Source: Urechidicola vernalis
Lineage (GTDB): Bacteria > Bacteroidota > Bacteroidia > Flavobacteriales > Flavobacteriaceae
DNA: 64,000 nucleotides
Direction of reading: 5' to 3'
Assembly: GCF_031846385.1 (NCBI RefSeq)
Contig: NZ_JAVRHV010000004.1
Coordinates: forward strand, 124,001-188,000
Positions 18,601 through 26,639 of the stretch are shown in pieces. The notes beneath the pieces are model-generated. The model had not been told where the DNA came from, did not search any database, and saw only the letters and a program-made list of their open reading frames with translations. Both the position numbers and the translations under genes were made by a program. Every line of letters begins with the position of its first letter. Positions within the stretch are counted from its first letter, which is position 1.

Positions 18601-19100
18601 GAAAGTTGCTTGAGCATTATTACGAAGCAAATGAAGGTATTGGTGTGCATAAATCTCCAGAATTATATGGAGCATTTCCTACAGATCCATACTCTCATAC
18701 ACCAGGTGGTAAAGGAGCTCAGCAACCAGGAATGACAGGTCAAGTAAAAGAGGATATTTTAAGCCGTTTTGGAGAATTAGGAATAGGTGTAAAAAACGGT
18801 CGATTGTATTTTGATCCGAGGTTATTGCGCAGAAGTGAACTATTAAAAGAATCTAAAAAATTCTATTTTTTAAATGTAAAAGGAGAAGAGCAGCAATTAG
18901 AATTAGATAAAAAATCACTTTGTTTTACTTATTGTCAGGTACCAATAATTTATAAACAAAGTCAAGACATAGGCGCTAAAGTTTATCTGAATTCAGGAGA
19001 AGTAATTTCTTATGAATACCCAGTTATAGATGAATTAGTAACAAAGAAAATGTTTGAAAGAACTGGTGAAGTAGAAAAAATAGAAGTGTCAATTAACTAA
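15642..19100 (+). CDS. Cytoplasmic beta-1,3-glucan/oligosaccharide phosphorylase, GH149-like
   Basis: Predicted to phosphorolyse beta-1,3-gluco-oligosaccharides to alpha-glucose-1-phosphate. No signal peptide is present, so it is cytoplasmic. Its 1152 residues fit GH149 enzymes (about 1100-1150) and are far longer than GH94. An N-terminal beta-sandwich (to about 300) is followed by a helical (alpha/alpha)6-type barrel and a C-terminal region. The motif RPEWNDANNALVGNG resembles the GH94 clan catalytic loop (DWNDG) and makes Asp655 the best candidate for the general acid. YQGNWRDIFQNWEAL (near 470) resembles the substrate loop of the same clan, and HDPWAYIGYWGDHQ follows. The gene opens a second unit after the GH16 hairpin and is followed after 17 bases by the GH17 lipoprotein. 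The family call is from memory of this architecture, not from a search; GH161 is the main alternative. Confidence 0.8.
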   Translation: MNSNKIYIGNRELNMDSKEIKGELLRFEKESFYKISNYDAMRPFFMSIVSDSDHWMFISSKGGLSAGRKNSESSLFPYYTDDKITESSEVTGSKTILRTLKEGKTYLWEPFSDYYQGIYKIERNLYKNSFGNKVIFEEVNLDLGLTFRYQWNSSDTYGFVKKSMLINNTDSTIQIEILDGLQNILPSGLSSALQNASSNLVDAYKRSELQSEVGLGVFALSAIIVDRAEPSEALKASIVWCAGLSNAKYLVSSLQLNNFRKGFAIEQEVDVKAEKGGYFVNAQINLDADENKEWITVANVNQSVSEVNEIIALLKSETDIEALLQKEIDEGAKKLVALNAASDGLQMSADKMRDARHFSNTLFNIMRGGIFDFNYQIEKNDFVKYLYNANIEVYHNAQEILKSFNEFFDLGFLISTAKDSNDFDFKRLCFEYLPLKFSRRHGDPSRPWNRFSINTKNEIDGSKILDYQGNWRDIFQNWEALAHSYPDFIDSMIHKFLNASTFEGYNPYRVTKDGFDWEVEDPHDPWAYIGYWGDHQIIYLLKFLEFIEDHYPDKLAAYFSENIFVYANVPYKIKSYQEILRNPKDTIVFDQNLHDKIASLKAEKGADGALLLNKKGQVARATMMEKLLATVLAKLSNFIPEAGIWMNTQRPEWNDANNALVGNGVSMVTLYYLRRFLSFFENVVAKSETNNYEVSIELQEFFLAIYKTFESSQELLRNDISDSDRKTILDGLGNAGSEFRESVYSNGFSNNKISISKNEILDFVKISNSFLEHSIRANKRKDNLYHAYNLMTVSSSSTVTVSYLDEMLEGQVAVLSSKYLKPEEVLDVLNGLKNSALFRPDQYSYILYPNKQLPGFFEKNCIPENRVKDSELLQKLLADKNLQIIQKDVEGSYHFNGSFNNANSLKEALEQLDSSLYGSLKSKDQELLLEIFEEVFNHKAFTGRSGTFYGYEGLGSIYWHMVSKLVLAIQETCLTAIQSNADEVVLGKLLEHYYEANEGIGVHKSPELYGAFPTDPYSHTPGGKGAQQPGMTGQVKEDILSRFGELGIGVKNGRLYFDPRLLRRSELLKESKKFYFLNVKGEEQQLELDKKSLCFTYCQVPIIYKQSQDIGAKVYLNSGEVISYEYPVIDELVTKKMFERTGEVEKIEVSIN

Positions 19101-19117
19101 ATTTAAAAGCGCCTATC

Positions 19118-20392
19118 ATGAAAAAAATACTAGCTGTACCTTATGTTTTACTGTTTATATTTTCGTTGATTGGTTGCTCGAATAATCCTAAAAAAATCAA
19201 TACTGTGAAAGACAAAACCGCACAGGAAATTCTTGGAAACCCAAATTATTTAGCCATGTCATATGGAGGCTATAGACATTCAGATCATGGAATAGAACCC
19301 TCTATTGATGAGTTGAAAGAAGATATGAAATTGTTAAGTGCAATTGGAGTAGGAATTTTAAGAACATATAAACTACACTTGCCTCATGCGAGTAACCTAG
19401 TCAAAGCCATCGAACAATTAAAACAAGAAGATCCTTCTTTTGAAATGTACGTAATGCTAGGGATTTGGATAGATTGTAAGAATGCTTGGACGGATCAACC
19501 ACTTAATCATAACGAGGAAAGCCCACGAAATGCTGTTGAAGTTTCAAAAGCCGTTGAACTAGCAAATGATTATCCTGATATTATTAAAGTATTAGCAGTA
19601 GGTAATGAGGCCATGGTTAAATGGCAATCTGGTTATTATGTGGAGCCATGGATTATATTAAAATGGGTTAAACATTTACAATCCTTAAAAAGTAATGGAG
19701 AATTATCGAGTGATTTATGGATTACAAGTTCTGATAATTTTGCGTCATGGGGCGGTGGAGAAAATCAATACCATGTGCCAGATTTAGATACTCTAATTAA
19801 GGAAGTGGATTTTATATCAATGCATACGTATCCAATGCATGATACGCATTACAATCCGCAATTTTGGGGAGTATTAGAAGAGGAGGGAGGTTTTTCTGAA
19901 TTAGCAAAGATTGATGCATCAATGCAACGCTCTTTAGAATATGCAAAAAATCAATATGATGGCGTTAAAAACTATATGCAAAAATTAGGAGTTGACAAGC
20001 CAATTCATATTGGAGAAACTGGTTGGGCAACTGTGTGTAATAGTTTATATGGTCAAAACGGAGCAAAAGCAACGGATGAATACAAAGAAGCGATTTTTCA
20101 TGATTTAATGAGAGCATGGACCAATAAAAATAGTATTGGATGTTTTTATTTTGAAGGGTTTGATGAACCTTGGAAAGATGCTAATAATCCCAATGGATCT
20201 GAAAATCATTTCGGATTATTTACCGTAGGAGGAAAAGCAAAGTTTGCGTTATGGGATGCTGTTGATAAAGGTGTTTTTGAAGGACTTACTAGAAATGGAA
20301 ATCCAATAACAAAAACATTTAATGGTGATAAGTACGCGTTATTGGAAACGGTTCAGGTTCCCGGAATTATTCAGTTACATAATCAACATTAA
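19118..20392 (+). CDS. GH17 beta-1,3-glucanase lipoprotein (periplasmic)
   Basis: Cleaves beta-1,3-glucan oligosaccharides, probably in the periplasm. It has 424 residues with a lipoprotein signal ending at Cys20 (LIGC). The residues after Cys (SNNPKK) are not acidic, so surface export is not predicted; this contrasts with SusD, the binding protein and GH16. The rest is a GH17 TIM barrel. VGNEAM contains the acid/base Glu164, and IGETGWAT contains the nucleophile near Glu300. SMHTYPMHDTHYNPQFWG lies on a substrate loop, and CFYFEGFDEPWKD near the end is a common GH17 feature. It is encoded between the phosphorylase and the GH-A lipoprotein, with gaps of 17 and 14 bases, in one operon. Exo-hydrolytic or transglycosylating action cannot be told apart from sequence. 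Confidence 0.9.
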   Translation: MKKILAVPYVLLFIFSLIGCSNNPKKINTVKDKTAQEILGNPNYLAMSYGGYRHSDHGIEPSIDELKEDMKLLSAIGVGILRTYKLHLPHASNLVKAIEQLKQEDPSFEMYVMLGIWIDCKNAWTDQPLNHNEESPRNAVEVSKAVELANDYPDIIKVLAVGNEAMVKWQSGYYVEPWIILKWVKHLQSLKSNGELSSDLWITSSDNFASWGGGENQYHVPDLDTLIKEVDFISMHTYPMHDTHYNPQFWGVLEEEGGFSELAKIDASMQRSLEYAKNQYDGVKNYMQKLGVDKPIHIGETGWATVCNSLYGQNGAKATDEYKEAIFHDLMRAWTNKNSIGCFYFEGFDEPWKDANNPNGSENHFGLFTVGGKAKFALWDAVDKGVFEGLTRNGNPITKTFNGDKYALLETVQVPGIIQLHNQH

Positions 20393-20406
20393 AAATGATT
20401 GTTGAA

Positions 20407-21426
20407 ATGAAAAAACAAATATACATAGTAACATTAATTTTGTTTGGACTTTTGTCTTGTGTTCAAAAACAAACAAAAGATAAAATAGAAAGTAATCAAA
20501 GTAGGATTTTTCACTACGACAATCAGCCATATTTAATAAAAGGGATTTGTTACCATCCTGTACCAAAAGGTTCAGATCAACGAAGTTTTGAAACAATCGA
20601 TCAAGATTTAGAATTGATGGTAGAGGCAGGTATAAATACGATAAGGGTTTACGAGCCAATTGATGATACCGTAGTTTTAGATAAAATAAATAGCGCAGGT
20701 CTCAAAGTGATAATAGGTTTTGGTTACAATCAAAATGGGAATTATGATATTTTGTCGGGGTCATTTATTGACTATGTAAAGAAATATAAGGATCATCCTT
20801 CCATTTTAATGTGGGAATTAGGGAATGAATACAATTATCATCCAGAATGGTTTGATGATGATATTGCAAACTGGTATAAGGCATTAAATGAAAGTACCGA
20901 TTTAATTCATAAAGTTGATAAAAAGCATAAAGTTACGACTGCTCACGGAGAGTTGCCAGATGAACTAGCCTTAAAAATGACTGACAATATTGATGTTTGG
21001 GGATTAAATATTTATAGATGGGACAATCCTTCAGAACTATTTGAGCAATGGGAAAAAGTAAGCGATAAGCCAATGTATCTATCTGAAGCGGGTGGAGATA
21101 GTTATATGACAATTACCAAGCAAGGTTATGAAAAAGGATTAAATGAAAAGGCACAGGCAGGTGCAAATGCAAAAATCTTGGAAAGTGTTTTTAATAATAA
21201 AGAAGTTTGCTTTGGAGTAACCATGTTCTCTTTTACTGATGGTTGGTGGAAAGCAGGGAACATAAACACCCAAGATATAGGAGGATGGGCTCCGAATAGT
21301 TCCGGAGTTCCTTATGACGGAACTCCGAATGAAGAATTTTGGGGAATAGTAGATATAGACAGAAATAAGAAAGAAACATATGTTGTAATTAAGAATAAAT
21401 ACAGACAGACTTTAACGGAATACTAA
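20407..21426 (+). CDS. Clan GH-A glycoside hydrolase lipoprotein, family uncertain
   Basis: Exported TIM-barrel glycosidase of the laminarin operon. An upstream in-frame start at 20395 exists, but the ATG at 20407 places the lipoprotein signal correctly (Cys18 in GLLSC); the product is then 339 residues. VQKQTK after Cys is not acidic, so a periplasmic location is likely. Two clan GH-A signatures are visible: WELGNEYN with acid/base Glu141 at the end of strand 4, and YLSEAGG with nucleophile Glu227 at the end of strand 7. INTIRVYEP and GFGYNQNG lie on early strands, and TMFSFTDGWWKAGN near the end builds the substrate cleft. It resembles stripped-down GH2-type barrels, GH5, and the beta-1,3-glucan-active GH158/GH72 groups; I cannot decide among them. 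A side-branch (beta-1,6) or beta-1,3 activity would fit the context. Confidence 0.75.
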   Translation: MKKQIYIVTLILFGLLSCVQKQTKDKIESNQSRIFHYDNQPYLIKGICYHPVPKGSDQRSFETIDQDLELMVEAGINTIRVYEPIDDTVVLDKINSAGLKVIIGFGYNQNGNYDILSGSFIDYVKKYKDHPSILMWELGNEYNYHPEWFDDDIANWYKALNESTDLIHKVDKKHKVTTAHGELPDELALKMTDNIDVWGLNIYRWDNPSELFEQWEKVSDKPMYLSEAGGDSYMTITKQGYEKGLNEKAQAGANAKILESVFNNKEVCFGVTMFSFTDGWWKAGNINTQDIGGWAPNSSGVPYDGTPNEEFWGIVDIDRNKKETYVVIKNKYRQTLTEY

Positions 21427-21445
21427 TTAACTAAAAATAGAACTT

Positions 21446-22879
21446 ATGGGTAAACATGTAGTAGAAAAAAATAGTCCGGTGTCATTTGGACAAAAAGTTG
21501 CATTCGGAATAGGAATGTTTGCCAACCAAATGTTTCCCGCAATATTGGGTATTTTTATGGTAGTCTTGATACAAGATCTAAAGTTTTCAGGGCTCATGTG
21601 GGGAATGATATATCTTTTTCCAAGGTTATTTGACGCCATTTCAGATCCAATCATGGGATTCATTTCAGATAACACGAAATCTAAATGGGGAAGAAGAAGA
21701 CAATATGTACTCATGGGAGGGATTTTAATGGGTATTGCCTATATTTTTATGTGGCAACTATTTAAAGAAAGTACAGTTCAATACAACTTCTGGTATTTCT
21801 TTCTTTGGTCTATCGTTTTTTATTTAGGTTTAACTCTTTTCAGTGTTCCATATGTGGCAATGGGCTATGAAATGAGTGACGATTTTCACGAGCGGACCAG
21901 TATTATGGCTATTGCTCAATGGATAGGGCAATGGGCTTGGGTTATTGCTCCATGGTTTTGGGTTATTATGTACGATCCAGAATGGTTTCCATCCGCAGAT
22001 GTAGCCGTAAGAGAGTTGGCAATATGGGTGGCGATTCCCTGTGCTGTTTGTGCTATTGTCCCTGCCCTTTTTATCAAAAGTAAATCTACTATAAATGAAG
22101 ATTATGAGCCTTTAAGTTTTGGTAATATTAAAGGAAGTTTGAATAAAATATTTGAAAGCTTTGTAGAAGCATTTAGGATAAAAGAATTTAGAAAATTATG
22201 TATTTCAACATTCCTTATTTATAACGCTTTTATGGCGGTTTCATCACTAACACTTTTCGTGATTGTTTATAAATTATTTAATGGTGATACAGAGGCATCT
22301 GGTATTTGGGTGTCTTTATTTGGGTGTTTAGGTGCGCTAGGGACTACGTTTATTGTAATTCCAATTGTTGCATGGCTCTCAAAAAAAATAGGAAAGAAAA
22401 AAGCGTTTATGCTTTCCCAGGCTATTTCAATAATTGGGTACGCGATGCTATACTTTCTATTCGTCCCAGGAAAACCTTGGATGTACATCATTGCATTACC
22501 TTTTTTCTCATTTGGAATAGGAAGTTTATTTACCATCATGATGTCTATGACTGCTGATGTTATAGATATTGACGAATTAAATTCAGGAAAACGTAGAGAA
22601 GGAATTTTTGGAGCTATTTATTGGTGGATGGTAAAAGTAGGCTTTGCTATTGCTGGAGCACTAGGAGGAGTTATTATTTGGTTTGTAGGTTTCGAAGCAG
22701 GGGTTCCAACTACTGAACAATCAGAAGCTATAAACGGTTTGCATTTATTCTTTTGCTTCTTCCCTGTTCTGGGAACCATTGGAGCAATGTGGGTGATGAA
22801 AGATTATGATGTTGATGAAAAACGTAGTTCAGAAGTTAGATCAGCTTTGACAAAGAGAAAAGAGTTAAATAAAAAATAA
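21446..22879 (+). CDS. GPH (MelB-like) sugar/cation symporter, MFS superfamily
   Basis: Inner-membrane importer expected to bring periplasmic laminari-oligosaccharides or glucose into the cytoplasm, where the phosphorylase and soluble GH17 are found. It has 477 residues with 12 predicted helices. The GPH hallmark is in the first cytoplasmic loop region: FPRLFDAISDPIMGFISD followed by TKSKWGRRRQYVLMG, and FSVPYVAMGYEMSDDFHERT in the helix 4-5 loop. A central cytoplasmic loop (KSKSTINEDYEPLSFGNIKG) divides two halves, and ADVIDIDELNSGKRREGIFGA sits in the equivalent loop of the second half. It is encoded 19 bases after the GH-A gene and 8 bases before the cytoplasmic GH17. The co-transported ion (sodium or proton) cannot be inferred. 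Confidence 0.92.
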   Translation: MGKHVVEKNSPVSFGQKVAFGIGMFANQMFPAILGIFMVVLIQDLKFSGLMWGMIYLFPRLFDAISDPIMGFISDNTKSKWGRRRQYVLMGGILMGIAYIFMWQLFKESTVQYNFWYFFLWSIVFYLGLTLFSVPYVAMGYEMSDDFHERTSIMAIAQWIGQWAWVIAPWFWVIMYDPEWFPSADVAVRELAIWVAIPCAVCAIVPALFIKSKSTINEDYEPLSFGNIKGSLNKIFESFVEAFRIKEFRKLCISTFLIYNAFMAVSSLTLFVIVYKLFNGDTEASGIWVSLFGCLGALGTTFIVIPIVAWLSKKIGKKKAFMLSQAISIIGYAMLYFLFVPGKPWMYIIALPFFSFGIGSLFTIMMSMTADVIDIDELNSGKRREGIFGAIYWWMVKVGFAIAGALGGVIIWFVGFEAGVPTTEQSEAINGLHLFFCFFPVLGTIGAMWVMKDYDVDEKRSSEVRSALTKRKELNKK

Positions 22880-22887
22880 AAAGATTA

Positions 22888-23772
22888 ATGTCGTACAGAG
22901 CAGAAAAGATATTATCCTTATCAGGAATTAAAACGAAAGAAACTTCAGAAGAAGAATTAAAATCAATTTTTCAGAAAGTATTAAATAATGGAATGCATGG
23001 TTTATGCTTTAGCCCATATGAAGAAGGGCAAGAGCCAGGAGATCTAATCACGGAAGAGCAGATTAGACGACGCATGGAAATTATAAGCCCATATACTAAA
23101 TGGATACGCTCATTTTCTTGTACAGATGGAAATGAAATGATACCGGTTATAGCAAAAGAATTTGGTATTAAAACAATGGTAGGAGCTTGGCTAGGAGATG
23201 ATTTGAGTATAAATAAGAAAGAAATTTCAGGTCTTATTGAACTGGCCAAAGAAGGTTATGTAGATATTGCAGCAGTCGGTAACGAAGTTATGTATAGAGG
23301 CGATCTAACAGAAGAAGAATTGCTTGCATATATAAATGGAGTTAAAAAAGAAATACCAGATGTTACAGTTGGATATGTAGATGCTTACTATGAATTCTCT
23401 AAAAGACCAAAAATTACAGAAGCTTGCGATGTTGTTTTAGCTAATTGTTATCCATATTGGGAGGGATGTAGTCTTGAATATTCTTTGGTGTATATGAAAG
23501 ATATGTTCCAACAAGCCAAGAAAGCTGGAAACGGTAAAAAAGTAATTATTACTGAAACCGGTTGGCCTTTTAAAGGTGAAAACTTTGAAGGAGCTATTCC
23601 GTCTTATCAAAATGCATTAATTTATTTTATTAATTCGATTAACTGGAGTGCTCAAGATGATATTGATTTATTTTATTTCTCATCTTTTGACGAATCTTGG
23701 AAAGTTGGAGATGAAGGAGAGGTCGGTGCTTATTGGGGAATTTGGGATAAAATAGAAAGACTTAAGGCTTAA
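22888..23772 (+). CDS. Cytoplasmic GH17-family beta-1,3-glucanase/transglycosidase
   Basis: Small GH17 barrel of 294 residues without any signal peptide or lipobox (it begins MSYRAEKILSLSG), so it acts in the cytoplasm. VGNEVM holds acid/base Glu133 and ITETGWP holds nucleophile Glu223; ANCYPYWEG is the substrate-loop tyrosine motif, and LFYFSSFDESWK matches the GH17 C-terminal strand. It follows the sugar symporter by 8 bases and ends the operon. It therefore probably trims or remodels imported beta-1,3-gluco-oligosaccharides beside the GH149-type phosphorylase. Most characterised GH17 enzymes are secreted, so the intracellular placement is notable. It is clearly divergent from the lipoprotein GH17 encoded at 19118-20392 and is not a recent duplicate. 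Confidence 0.88.
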   Translation: MSYRAEKILSLSGIKTKETSEEELKSIFQKVLNNGMHGLCFSPYEEGQEPGDLITEEQIRRRMEIISPYTKWIRSFSCTDGNEMIPVIAKEFGIKTMVGAWLGDDLSINKKEISGLIELAKEGYVDIAAVGNEVMYRGDLTEEELLAYINGVKKEIPDVTVGYVDAYYEFSKRPKITEACDVVLANCYPYWEGCSLEYSLVYMKDMFQQAKKAGNGKKVIITETGWPFKGENFEGAIPSYQNALIYFINSINWSAQDDIDLFYFSSFDESWKVGDEGEVGAYWGIWDKIERLKA

Positions 23773-23814
23773 TTTATTTAGACTTATTTCTCTGCAATTA
23801 GTTGTGGTTATTCT

Positions 23815-23822
23815 TACTTTTG
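23815..23822 (+). promoter_or_regulatory. -7 promoter box TACTTTTG
   Basis: Exact match to the Bacteroidota -7 consensus TAnnTTTG, 32 bases before the TonB-dependent receptor start. No good -33 box is seen at the usual distance. It suggests that the receptor has its own transcript, separate from the laminarin operon that ends at 23772. Confidence 0.5.
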
Positions 23823-23854
23823 AAATTTAACAATTTTTATACTTTTTAAGTTTC

Positions 23855-26638
23855 ATGAAACACTACTTTTTGCTATTTTTTTTATTTCTAGGCAGCACAC
23901 TTTTTGCTCAAATAATATCAGGTAAGATATTGTCTAAATCGGGAGATCCATTGAAAGGTGCTCATGTAAGTATCTTGGGATCGTCAGTTGCCACTGTATC
24001 AGATATTGACGGTAATTTTTCATTAGAAAACTTGAATGTAAATGGGATGTTACAAATTTCTTTTTTAGGATATAAATCATTTACAATTTTGGTGGCTGAA
24101 ATTGAGGGCGCTCTTCAGATTGTTTTAGATAAAGATTATTTAAATTTAGAAGAGGTTGTCGTTACAGGAACTCTAATTCCTATTTCAAATAAAAATTTGA
24201 GCGTCCCTATAAGTACAATTGGACCTAAGGAGATATCAACATTCGGTGTTTCCGGAAGTGCAGCCTTGTTAGAAAGAACACCTGGAGTGTACGTTGATGC
24301 TTCAGCAGGAGAAGTATTTACAAGGGTTTACACTCGTGGAATTTCCATTTCGGCAGAAGATGATTTAGGTTGGTATTATGTAGGATTACATGAAGATGGT
24401 TTGCCAGTTTCGGCAGTCCAATTTTCATCATTTTCACCAGATTTATTTCATAGAATAGATAACTCTATTAAAAGAGTTGAAGTGGTTCGAGGAGGTTCAG
24501 CAGCAATTTCCGGAATGAATACACCTGGAGGGGTCTTTAATTTCATATCAAACCCAATAAGTAAAATTCAGCAAGGAGCAATTTCATTAAATACAGGCGT
24601 ACATAATAATGGTAATTTTTACAATAAGATTGATGCCACAATTTCAGGACCTTTAAGCGATAAGTTTGGATATAGTGTTGGTGTCTCTCATCGTTTAGAT
24701 CAGGGAAACAAGAACATTGACTTTAACATGGCTAATGGAGGTCAATTAAAATTACGAACAAGTTATACATTTGAAAAAGGGAAAGTAGAGTTGTACGGAA
24801 AATATTTGGATGATCAGGTGAATAGAACGACTGGTGTAACGGCAAATAATTGGGAAAATCCAGAAGCGGCTTATGACCAATATTTTAAATCTACGGCGCA
24901 ATTAATTTCAAATTCAAATAGTATGATTCCTGATGGAGTTGGAGGATATTACGAATTTGACCCATCAAACGGAATTCATACAAAAGATATTACGGGTGGG
25001 TTTTTATTTGAATCTGAGGTTTCAGAAAATTGGAAAGTAGTAAATCATATGCGGTATTCTTCAAAGTCAGCTAATTGGCAAACAAGTTTGTCAAGCGCAA
25101 AATTACCTTTAAATGGCTTCCTGCCATATTTTATTAGTGGGGCTGGATTTCCAGTGGGCCAAGTAATTTTTGACAACGCAGAAACAGGCCAAGAAATGGC
25201 TAGAGTTAATAATGCTGGTATTTTTGGAGACCCACCAAGTTTTGATTATTTAACCGATGGAACAATAGCTAATGATGCTGTTTTAGGTGTAGGAGCATGG
25301 TACAAAGACGATCATAGCGATGAGTTTATGAATCAATTATCGTTTCGAGGAGACCTGAATGACCATATTTTAAACGGAGGTGTTTTTATTGCAAATACTA
25401 ATATTAGTACATTAACAAGAGCAAGTTTTGCCTATGCTTCATATGCAGCAGAGCCAACAGCCATGACCGCTCGAATTGAAAATCCAGGAGCCCCAATTGT
25501 TCAACTTTCGGATGAAAATGGATACAGTAATTATGGAGGATTATTTTATGGAAAAGGAGAAGCAAATGTAAATCAATTGCATTTGTTCGTTCAAGATCAA
25601 TGGAAAGTAAATGATAAATTGATGATTGATGCAGGTCTTCGTTGGAACTCTATTGTTCATTTTGGTTCTAAGGATAGAGGGGCGCCGTTAATGAAAGATG
25701 GAGGTTATGATGGGAATCCGTTAACAGATTATGACAATGGAATTTTAATTCCGACAGGGGAAAAAGATGAGTTCGATTATAATTACAATAATTTTTCCTA
25801 TTCGTTAGGAGTTAATTATGAGTTTAATCAAAATTTCAATCTTTTTGGAAGATTCTCTAACGGAGAAAAAGCGCCTGAACTCGATTATTATTTCGATAAT
25901 TTTTCAAATGTTCCAATTAATGAAAAAGGACCAAGTCAACAAGTTACACAAGCAGAAGCAGGAATTAAATTTAATAGTAAGTCACTGACAATAATTCCTA
26001 CACTTTTTTATAGTGAATTGAGTAATGTAGGGTTTAGTACTTTTGTTTTTGATGAGGATACCAATGGGATATTTTACACACCAATGCAATTTAATAGTAC
26101 TGAAACTTTTGGACTAGAAATAGAAAGTATCTATCATCCTACAGCCGATTTTAATGTGCGATTCAACGGAACTTTACAAAATGCAAAAGCGAAAGATTTT
26201 ACAGTGTATAATGCGAACGGAACTGTTGATACTGGTGACGATGAAATTATTGCTTATAACGGAAACAAATTGCCGTTTAACCCAAGTGTTATGTTCAATT
26301 TAACTCCTGAGTATACTTGGAACAAAACAGCGGTTTATGCCGATTGGCGTTTTATGGGAGAGCGTGAAGGTAATATTGCCAACGCTTTTCAATTGCCTTC
26401 CTATAGTGTTTTTAATTTTGGTGCTGTATATAAATTTACCTCTCAATTTAATGTTGGACTTCATGTTAAAAATGCTTTTGCATCAGAAGGTTTATTAAAT
26501 TTTTATGGACCTAATTCCTTCGGAGCGAGTAAAGATGATGCAACCAAAGAATATATTAACAATAATCCAAACGCTGATTTTATTGTAACTCCAGTGCAAG
26601 CAAGATTGGTTCATTTAAATTTAAACTACACGTTTTAA
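23855..26638 (+). CDS. TonB-dependent receptor (non-SusC type)
   Basis: Outer-membrane active transporter of 927 residues. The signal peptide ends near residue 18 (TLFA/QIISG). A carboxypeptidase-regulatory-like domain (about 19-100, GDPLKGAHVSILGSSVATVSD) precedes the TonB-box region LEEVVVTGT. The plug (about 110-225) has RTPGVYVDASAGEVFTRVYT and IKRVEVVRGG, and the barrel ends LVHLNLNYTF. No SusD gene accompanies it and the plug is of the classical FecA/CirA kind, so the ligand may be a siderophore-like, vitamin-like or oligosaccharide molecule. It is followed after one base by an exported endonuclease/exonuclease/phosphatase-fold gene, so the two are surely co-transcribed. It lies beside the laminarin locus but has its own promoter box, so a link to glucan is only a guess. 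Confidence 0.93.
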   Translation: MKHYFLLFFLFLGSTLFAQIISGKILSKSGDPLKGAHVSILGSSVATVSDIDGNFSLENLNVNGMLQISFLGYKSFTILVAEIEGALQIVLDKDYLNLEEVVVTGTLIPISNKNLSVPISTIGPKEISTFGVSGSAALLERTPGVYVDASAGEVFTRVYTRGISISAEDDLGWYYVGLHEDGLPVSAVQFSSFSPDLFHRIDNSIKRVEVVRGGSAAISGMNTPGGVFNFISNPISKIQQGAISLNTGVHNNGNFYNKIDATISGPLSDKFGYSVGVSHRLDQGNKNIDFNMANGGQLKLRTSYTFEKGKVELYGKYLDDQVNRTTGVTANNWENPEAAYDQYFKSTAQLISNSNSMIPDGVGGYYEFDPSNGIHTKDITGGFLFESEVSENWKVVNHMRYSSKSANWQTSLSSAKLPLNGFLPYFISGAGFPVGQVIFDNAETGQEMARVNNAGIFGDPPSFDYLTDGTIANDAVLGVGAWYKDDHSDEFMNQLSFRGDLNDHILNGGVFIANTNISTLTRASFAYASYAAEPTAMTARIENPGAPIVQLSDENGYSNYGGLFYGKGEANVNQLHLFVQDQWKVNDKLMIDAGLRWNSIVHFGSKDRGAPLMKDGGYDGNPLTDYDNGILIPTGEKDEFDYNYNNFSYSLGVNYEFNQNFNLFGRFSNGEKAPELDYYFDNFSNVPINEKGPSQQVTQAEAGIKFNSKSLTIIPTLFYSELSNVGFSTFVFDEDTNGIFYTPMQFNSTETFGLEIESIYHPTADFNVRFNGTLQNAKAKDFTVYNANGTVDTGDDEIIAYNGNKLPFNPSVMFNLTPEYTWNKTAVYADWRFMGEREGNIANAFQLPSYSVFNFGAVYKFTSQFNVGLHVKNAFASEGLLNFYGPNSFGASKDDATKEYINNNPNADFIVTPVQARLVHLNLNYTF

Positions 26639-26639
26639 G

